Below are positions 57,321 to 64,000 of a stretch of 64,000 nt of DNA, in pieces. This stretch comes from Perca fluviatilis (taxonomy: Eukaryota > Chordata > Actinopteri > Perciformes > Percidae). Below the pieces are notes generated by a model. The model searched no databases, was not told the DNA's origin, and saw nothing but the letters and a program-made list of their open reading frames with translations. Every line of letters begins with the position of its first letter. Positions within the stretch are counted from its first letter, which is position 1. The DNA lies in NCBI RefSeq assembly GCF_010015445.1, contig NC_053118.1, positions 9,474,907 through 9,538,906 on the forward strand. The letters are read 5' to 3'. The position numbers and the translations under genes were made by a program.

Positions 57321-58110
57321 TAACTGCTTTCACACCTGACTCGTTTAGTTCGGTTGAATTGCACTAGAGTTTGTTTGTCCCACTGGTGCGGTTCGTTTGG
57401 GCAGGTGAGAACGTGGCATTCGCACTCGGGTGCGCACCAAAAGCGGACCAAACAAGCCAACTTAGACCACCTCTTCAAGCAGGTCTCGGTACGCTTTTAA
57501 TCGAACTCTGGAGCGGTTCATTTCTGGTGAGAACGTGATCCGTACTCGAACCGCACCAACTATACATACTCCGCAAGTCTGAGCTAATGTCTCCTGTAGT
57601 CAGGTGTGGTTAGCAATCTGCAATGCAGCAGAGCAGCAAACTGTAGCAGCTTGCAGTGTTTCTATCACAGAAATAGACAGTGGTCAATCTTGCCGTCCAT
57701 CACTCACATCTCCGTGGTCAAACCAGCCGCTGCTAAAGTTGGAGACAGACACCGGCAGAGCAGAGCGAAGTCTCAGTGACCAGAGCAGACGTAGTAACGT
57801 CTCTCGCGAAACAATGTCTGATCATTTTAATGAAATGAGCTGGTTTGACCATGGAGATGCAAGAAATATGCACTAGTCCAGAACACAAGACCTTCTTCCT
57901 GTATTTACTTTCTTGCTCCCGCCCCGAGACACATCCAACCAATAGGAGGAGTGGACGTTCTTGTGTGATTTGTAATGGCGCATTTTGGTACGCTTGGATT
58001 TTTCCAGGTGTGAAACCAAACCAAACTGAACCAAGGGCAAATTGCTCCAAGTTTATTAACTCACCAACTGATTCGGACCAAAGCAAACGAACAGTGTGAA
58101 AACGCCCTAA
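57321..58110. mobile_element. MITE with GCTTTCACAC-type ends, 790 bp
   Basis: Left TAACTGCTTTCACACCTGAC and the complement of the right end, TTAGGGCGTTTTCACACTGT, are imperfect inverted repeats, and both continue with TTCG(T)TT.GGT words. The interior repeats GAACGTG(A/G) and CGGACCAAA motifs. Non-coding. Confidence 0.65.
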
Positions 58111-60057
58111 CTGCATCTACACGTTATCTGCTTGGCACAGGTGTGAAGAAAAAACACACAAGGAACCACTGGGATGCTGTGTTTTCATTGTCTTTTTGCT
58201 CATGTTGTAGTTGGATGTCACAGGGTTTGATGGAAAGTTGAATGACTGCACTAAGCTGAGTTTGTCTTGTTGAAGAGTTGACAGCCTGTAGTGTTGATTT
58301 GGCCGTTGATGAGTTTGTTTTGCGGACTGAGTTGGTAGAAAGAGCCTGGCAACAGACAGACTGTAGCGAGTCACACTCCTGCATCCCCCAGGAGAACCAG
58401 CTGGCATCCTGCTCTGACTGGCAAGCAGAAAAGGAAGAAGTCCCGACTCGATCGCAGAGAAGCCTCACTGCACGGGCGACTGGAAAATGTCTATAAGGAG
58501 GGACAACCGACAACCTAATAGACTAACACACAAGTTCATGCCTTTGTGTCTGCCTGTGCAACTATGTTGAGTTTAGACAGTTCATTGATCCTTATTCATT
58601 ACCAACTGCCTGCTAGGATTACAATATGAGTTTAGCACTAAAGGAAACTTCCATGCTTTTGCAACCTGGGTTGAAATGTGCAACTTTAGCCATCATTTCT
58701 AATAAATGTATGTAATGTAGTTATTCAGATGTAAAAACAATGAGTACACACAGAAACGCATATTCAATTTCCTACGGATAAACTGGTATTTATAAACACA
58801 GAGAATGTCACACCTCAGGCACCCTTCAGACCATGACCATGCCGTGTTTTTCAGAAAAGATGGACAATTAAGATGAGGGACATAATCTAGCATAAAAAAA
58901 ATCATTTTATGCACAGTGGCATCATTTTATTTCCCGCTGATTACCTTATTTTCATTTGATCATTTATTGTTAAGTACTTTGTAAAATCGGCATTATAAAC
59001 TCAATGATTGTCCTGTGGTAGAAAAGTACAGACCTATGCCTTTTAATATGAATGTTCTTTTATTCACCCATGCTTTGTGTGAACAATAGTAAGTCTGATA
59101 CTCAAGTGTTTTCCTGGACTTTTCAAATGCGGTATAACAACAACAACAAAAATCAATAATAGGATATCAGACGAGAACACCACCCTGAGAAGAACATTAT
59201 ATCATTTCAACAACAGTTTTTTTTTTTTGTCTTTAATGGGTATATTTCCATGACTGTAAGAACAAAGTGGGGGCATATCTTTTGATGAGGGGCTAACTTC
59301 TGGAGGGAGGGGATAATAAGAAGGTGTTTTAATAATCTTCACAGTTTATATTGTCACGTATCTGCACACTCAAGTATACTAACCCAGAACTTTGTTCATG
59401 AAATAAAGATCTTAAATTGCATCATCTCAGCCTCCTGATAAATTCTTTGATTTATCCTAGGCATCTAAAAGTCCTCAACAGTCTTTCTGATGTGTAGAAT
59501 TAAACATACAGTGAGTGCAGTACATAGAGGAACAGAATTGTGTTTCTCTAGTTGATGATGGTAAATAAAATACTACTTGTACAGTACAGTACATATTATG
59601 AATTAATAAAACAGTTGCTAGAAATAACCAGAGCTGTGCAGATTGGTTGTGTGTAATAACAGCACAGTTGGAGTTGCTAAAGCGACACAATTCTGAAGTT
59701 TTGGGCTTATATCAAGCCGTTTTTCTTTAAGGTCAAATAGTGTCTTGTCAAGCAGTTGACCCATTGACATTCTAGCAAATTTCCATAAATTGCACAATAT
59801 TTCTTTGTGTGTAGAAGGAGCTGTTGCAGTGTAGTTGTATTCGAGATTATGAGAGAAGTGGTTCTACTGTTCTACTGCTTATGCAAATTTCCTATTGAAA
59901 TACGCCACTGCTGAATATGATACGCTGAGGATGTTCACGTAAAAGTACGAAAATATGGGCTAAAAAACAAGGCTAAGCTAATTGTTTAGAATTGCTCACC
60001 AAAGACATCACAATGTTGCCAATTACTTCATTTCCTATAGTCCTGTGATAATGTCCA
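58111..60057. other. No recognised gene
   Basis: A 129-codon minus frame (58124-58513) starting MSVVPPYRHFPVARAVRLLC matches nothing I know and lacks supporting splice or codon signals; I do not call it a gene. The remainder is AT-rich. Confidence 0.4.
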
Positions 60058-60353
60058 GGAATTTTGGACTGGGATACATGATAACTTATGTTGGATTGCA
60101 GAGACCCAGGTTCCATTCAGCCCAAGATTATTTGTTCTGGGAGATGGGTTAGTCCTAAGCAGGATAGATAACCACATAAGGACCTGGGTCCAGACTAGTT
60201 TTTGAAGGAATAAAAGGATGCTGTCAATCCAAGAGTTGGTTTATGTGGCTAGGGTGGCGGCATTTGAAAAATTTCCGTATAAACTGTTTGCCAGTTTGGA
60301 TGTCTACACTAGGCAATGGGATAAGTACCTGAGCTTTCTGGAGGGCTCCTAAA
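60058..60353 (+). pseudogene. L1/Tx1-type LINE C-terminal remnant
   Basis: I read PRLFVLGDGLVLSRIDNHIR, then QELVYVARVAAFEKFPYKLF and RQWDKYLSFLEGS before TAA near 60351. The PRL..LGD..., AAKK-like helix and W..YL end match the C-terminal tail of fish L1-type polyproteins. One internal stop precedes RNKRML. There is no upstream RT, so it is 5'-truncated. Confidence 0.6.
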
Positions 60354-60708
60354 AAGCTTTGTGCTGGGTCAGTCTTCGGCGGTGTCCTCATTTTCACTGG
60401 GATTCCACAAGGCGCGACTCACCGCATTCCTGTTGTGCCGTGGTTCTGTTCCATCACCCGTAATGCGTCATACCACACTGGAAACGTCTCAGAAGCGGCG
60501 TTTTACCTGCCCAACTTGCAGATTCCGTTGTTTTGTTTTTTTTGGGGGATATTTTTGGTATGTGTTTTTAGATAGTAGTCCATATAGTTAAATGGTTTCT
60601 TCCTTTTAATCAAGTTATGAACGACACGGTGCTCTAAGGGTTAGGATTCTAGTGGCCTGAGCCTCTCATTGCTGGCCTGGTGTATACGGTACCTTCTACT
60701 CTACTTCT

Positions 60709-60929
60709 CTCAGGTAGGCCTTTTCATTGTTGTCTGTGATCAGGCCCACCACAGCTGTGTCTACAGCAAACCTGATGGTGATAGGAGTCAAAAGTGGCTA
60801 TACAGTCGCGTGTGTACAGGGAGTACAGCAGGGGACTCACAGGGGAAACAGCCCTGGGGTGCTCTGGTGTTAAGGATGAGGGTGAAAGAGGTACGTCTGC
60901 CCACACTCACCACCTGGGGTTTGCCTGTC
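60709..60929 (-). pseudogene. LINE reverse transcriptase remnant, downstream half
   Basis: On minus the frame runs TGKPQVVSVGRRTSFTLILN, then PQGCVLSPLLYSLYTRDC and, in another frame, RFAVDTAVVGLIT. The catalytic FADD motif reads FAVD: the first aspartate has become valine. It also carries a frameshift after TRDC. The upstream half of the same domain lies at 61974-62095, beyond a 1.04-kb insertion. Confidence 0.85.
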
Positions 60930-61973
60930 CAACACATTCTCACTCTGTCATGATGTCATCATGGCAGCCTGTGCTGATTGCTGTGGGTGTGGCTCAGCTG
61001 GCAGGTGGCTCCAGGTGAAGCTCATTCCCTCATCAACCTCCTGCAGTATTTAAGGCTGGCTCTGTGATCCACTCGTCCCCAGATCGTACAGTCTACAAGC
61101 GTGGTATAGTGGCAATCCTAGTTCCCTGTATTTTCTGTGTTCTTGCTTGTGTGGCTAACTTAGTTTTCTGTTTGTCTCAGGTTGCAGCCTGCTTTGCTCG
61201 TTCGCATGCCTGCTTGCTCCTCACACCTGCCCTTCTCTCTCTACGGATTGGACTCAATTGTTTGGACTCTGGAGGAGGCCTACCACATGGTCACCCCCAC
61301 ACATCACGGGGCATGCTCTGGAGAGCACATAGCACCCACCACTCACCACTGGATTCCCTCGACACAACTTCCCCTTTTTTGCCACCAGCACGTTTATTGT
61401 ATATATTTCGCGCATTAAAACATTTACCTTTTACTTTTTGTGTTGGCCGTCTGCTTTTGGGTCCCTCCTCCTGTGTCGTTCCTTAACACAATCCCAGTGT
61501 GTCAAAAGTTGACGCTTGGTCCTGGGCCTTTGGCATTTGTTTGACGCAAAGTCTCCTTTAGCGTCTAGAACCTTTGGCTTCATATTTAGACGCGCTTGGT
61601 CGGGACTCTTGGCGTCACTTTTGACGCTCTGGGTCTGGACGTATGTTTAACTAACATGCGGCACAAGAACGGGACAGTTTTAGTTAGTTTTAGGAAAAGG
61701 TCGTGGGTGGGGTTACAAAATGTACATTTACACGCAGGACAAGATTGGGACACAAACCCCTGTCTCCTGGGTGAAAGTCCTGTGTTTGACTCAATCACCA
61801 CCACAGCCAACCTCCTTACGCGGATCTTTGGTCTTTAATACTACACCGTACCGTTGTTGCTCTTAATACTACATCATCTTACACCATGATCGGTGATTTT
61901 TGTGTCTGTTTCTGATGCTGAAAGCCACTAACCAAGCATCCGTATGTGACGAGTTGGGAGTGAGAAAGGATTG
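60930..61973. mobile_element. MITE inserted in a LINE and itself hosting a solo LTR
   Basis: The ends are CAACACATTCTCACTC at left and CAATCCTTTCTCACTC as the complement of the right end. TGCCTGTC (60922-60929) and GGCCTGTC (61973-61980) flank it, an 8-bp duplication with one mismatch if the last G is shared. The core repeats GACGC(T)TTGG(T)C words in both directions. A solo LTR interrupts the left arm at 60946-61488. Same family as 49389. Confidence 0.82.
60946..61488 (+). mobile_element. Solo LTR nested in the MITE, 543 bp
   Basis: It starts TGTCATGATGTCATC and ends CGTTCCTTAACA (TG..CA). Flanks CACTC (60941-60945) and CAATC (61489-61493) are a 5-bp duplication with one mismatch. A TATTTAAGG promoter-like box near 61048 and an ATTAAA poly(A)-type signal near 61416 are in plus order. 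The wording resembles Ty3/Gypsy LTRs of fish. No internal region, so it is a recombination-derived solo LTR. Confidence 0.82.
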
Positions 61974-62095
61974 GCCTGTCAGGAAGTCAAGGATCCACAT
62001 GCACAATGAGGTGTTTAATCCCAGGTCTTTGAGCTTTGTGACGAGCTTGAAGGAAACTATGGTGTTAAACGCTGAACTGTTAATCATGCTCACTG
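61974..62095 (-). pseudogene. LINE reverse transcriptase remnant, upstream half
   Basis: On minus it reads [20 protein letters not shown], then [14 protein letters not shown], the finger/palm segment that directly precedes GKPQVV at 60929. The first catalytic aspartate region (usually DFSSAFNT) reads INSSAFNT, so that residue is also changed. Confidence 0.83.
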
Positions 62096-62249
62096 TCAAC
62101 ATGTTACATCCTTTTTGTTTCCCCTAAAACACTAGTGCCCTGCAGTAGTCCTCAGTGTTTCCCATCTTCAGTCATCGCCTGACTCCCACACCCGCCTGCG
62201 TACTGGTCCCCAATAAGCTAATCACGTTATGACAGTACTATGTCTCAGA

Positions 62250-62800
62250 GATACGGACTCGAGTCGCACTTAAGTCGCACAAACAGCTGACTTCAGACTT
62301 GACCCAAAAGGCTTCAGACTTGACTTGGACTCTAGCTTCGAGAATCGTCAACAACCTGTTTTCATGCAATTATTGCTTTTTAAATCTAAATTCATTCATG
62401 TATTTCTATTTTCTTTTATTGCCGCATATACGCTGGGGAAACGTATGACGAGCTGCATGTCCCTTGCCCTTTGCCATATGTGCACGCACTCACATATCAA
62501 AAAATGCATTGATGATGGCGACACCAAGTCCTCCCAGAGTTGTGCCTTTTGTCATTAGTTTTGCTTTCAATAACTTCGTAAACAGTGGCAGTAAGCCAAC
62601 AGCTACATGCAAGGTGTGTGGCACCAAGATAAATGATGCCGGATCAACAATGTCGAACTTCACCAGGCATCTCAAAATGCACCTAAATAGGCCAGTCACT
62701 TTCACTTGAACTTTTCCCCTTTGTCCAAGCTCAAAGACTTGAGACTAGACTTGGACTTCCAAAATATGACTTGTGAACATATGTGCTATGTCTCACAATG
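62250..62800. mobile_element. hAT-like non-autonomous element with GACTTG-rich ends
   Basis: The left part has GGACTCGAGTCGCACTTAAG and CAGACTTGACTTGGACT; the right part has the inverse-type GACTTGAGACTAGACTTGG. These GACTTG/CAAGTC-rich subterminal repeats are typical of a fish hAT group. The exact termini and duplication were not resolved (TTACAGCCCTAG near 62815 may be the right end). Confidence 0.5.
62464..62709 (+). pseudogene. BED-type zinc-finger exon fragment
   Basis: The 81-codon frame includes FVISFAFNNFVNSGSKPTAT, then CKVCGTKINDAG and FTRHLKMHLNRP. C-x2-C and H-x3-H with the 'SNFTRHL..H' spacing is the BED finger that opens many hAT transposases. No catalytic region follows, so the element has kept only its DNA-binding exon. 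A host ZBED-like gene is unlikely because no further exon is present and TGA follows at once. Confidence 0.65.
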
Positions 62801-62829
62801 TAAACATGGTTCTTACAGCCCTAGAACAC

Positions 62830-64000
62830 TGACCCTCTCCTCTATCCGATCACAAATATTTAAAAACCGTAGGTTTATGTTCCTATAACAGCTAAGGTTA
62901 AGAATGTAAAGCTTGGGTTATGGAGAGAAACTCATATACTAATGTGTAAATCAAGCTAAGTAACAACTTTTAAAACAAATAATTGTAGGCTGTTGATAGT
63001 TGTTGGGCTTGTAGATACATTTATTTACTTACTGAAGCACTTCTGGATACTATCCGAGCAGGTAGTGAAGTTTTCTTTTATTACTCACTTACAGCTCTTC
63101 CTCTACTGCAGTAGTTGGATACTTGGTTTTAAAGAGTTAAGAGTTCCAGCGTTCCAGGATGTGTGTGTGCACCTATAATGCATGTTTTGTTTTAATTTAT
63201 TCTGCGCCTTAGGCTTAGTACAGTAAACTGAGGCTTTATGCTTCTGTTCTACTTAATGGTTGTGTAAGCACTACCTGCTTTCATCAGCACATTCAGCCAC
63301 TTTTATTTTTTTAAATGAGTTTCTCTCGTTAAACATGTTTCACACTGCTTGCATTGGTGACACGCCACGCGCTGACAGCTTGTCTAAGTTATGAATTCAA
63401 ATAAAACTTTAAAAGGCATGTGGGCATCCATCTGGGGGGAAATCTAAATGTAGCATATCACTGCTTTGTCATTCCATTAAAAACAACTTAACACTAACAT
63501 GACAAGGGAAAAGAAGGAGTAATTGATACAAAATTATTTTACACTTGCATCCCAAATGTGTAGCAAAGGAACAGAACATTTAATCACTAACACACTGGAC
63601 TGCTACAGTAATGTAGTTTATTATTAGCTGGATCAAACACAAGATTTAAGATGGTAAATTATACATTTGTGGTTCAATAACATAATACAGCATCTTTGCA
63701 TTATCACGATATGCTGTATTATAGTATATTTACATTTGCAATATTTCAATAAATAAAAGACAAAGAGGAAAAACTTAACATTGTCTAAATAGTGTCATTT
63801 TTTTTTTCATTTCATTCAGCGTCAAATCATGATTGCAGCTTTATAGATAGTATTATATATATTAAATAATCTTTGAATATCTTTGGTACAGTAAGTTTTT
63901 AAGAAGATTTGATTGAAAAGGAGATAGTCCTCGCAAGAAAAAAACAGCATCAAATGTCTGCCGAAATGCTCAAAGACGACATATGACCTGACAGAGACCT
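62830..64000. other. No recognised feature
   Basis: This is AT-rich sequence with no open frame above 61 codons and no repeat structure that I can define. Confidence 0.45.

Noticed and set aside
58124..58513. 129-codon minus frame as a host exon
   Set aside because: It matches no known family, has no splice context, and overlapping frames of similar length exist on the other strand.
1..64000. CRISPR arrays, prokaryotic operons or phage-like modules
   Set aside because: No regularly spaced direct repeats, no clustered long frames, and all recognisable genes are eukaryotic mobile-element genes, some with GT-AG introns.

Overview
The window looks like transposon-dense intergenic DNA of a teleost fish, most likely a percomorph. 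The evidence is the mix of elements: an L2-like LINE with a (TGAT)n tail, Tc1-like, PIF/Harbinger, ZMYM1-type hAT and DIRS-like elements, several tRNA-derived SINE-like repeats, many short inverted-repeat elements (MITEs) and long CA/TC/TA microsatellites. I recognise no host protein-coding gene, rRNA, functional tRNA or CRISPR array. Almost every open frame that I can assign is a decayed piece of a mobile element. The species call is inference from the repeat content; I had no search tool.

Layout. 1-7.2 kb: an edge-truncated IS630/Tc1-superfamily transposase, a hAT MITE, a LINE tail, a SINE and a long-TIR element with a GC-rich core. 7.3-15.2 kb: a Ty3/Gypsy reverse transcriptase broken into three pieces, first by an insertion containing an L2-like LINE (itself invaded twice), then by a 3.04-kb PIF/Harbinger element that still has both of its genes. 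16.4-27.9 kb: a SINE split by a MITE, a foldback element, a near-complete Tc1-like element whose transposase has 38 residues between the second D and the E, and a run of hAT and TTAA MITEs, one nested in another. 29-38 kb: LINE remnants and a decayed DIRS-like retroelement with a MITE inside. 38.1-39.7 kb: a 1.6-kb near-perfect palindrome flanked by TTAA. 41.2-49.9 kb: MITEs, including one split by a 1.5-kb element and a 49-bp piggyBac-like hairpin. 50.9-56.1 kb: a ZMYM1-type hAT transposase interrupted by three retroelement insertions, each of which, when removed with one target-site copy, rejoins the reading frame. 57-62.8 kb: a MITE, an L1-type fragment, a LINE carrying a MITE that carries a solo LTR, and a hAT-like element with a BED-finger exon. 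The last 1.2 kb holds nothing I can name.

How the parts relate. There is no operon or pathway here; the information is stratigraphic. Target-site duplications and reading-frame continuity give relative ages: Gypsy before L2 and Harbinger; ZMYM1-type hAT before its LTRs; LTR before the MITEs inside it; LINE before MITE before solo LTR. All autonomous genes show stops, frameshifts or lost catalytic residues. The Harbinger and Tc1-like copies are the least damaged.
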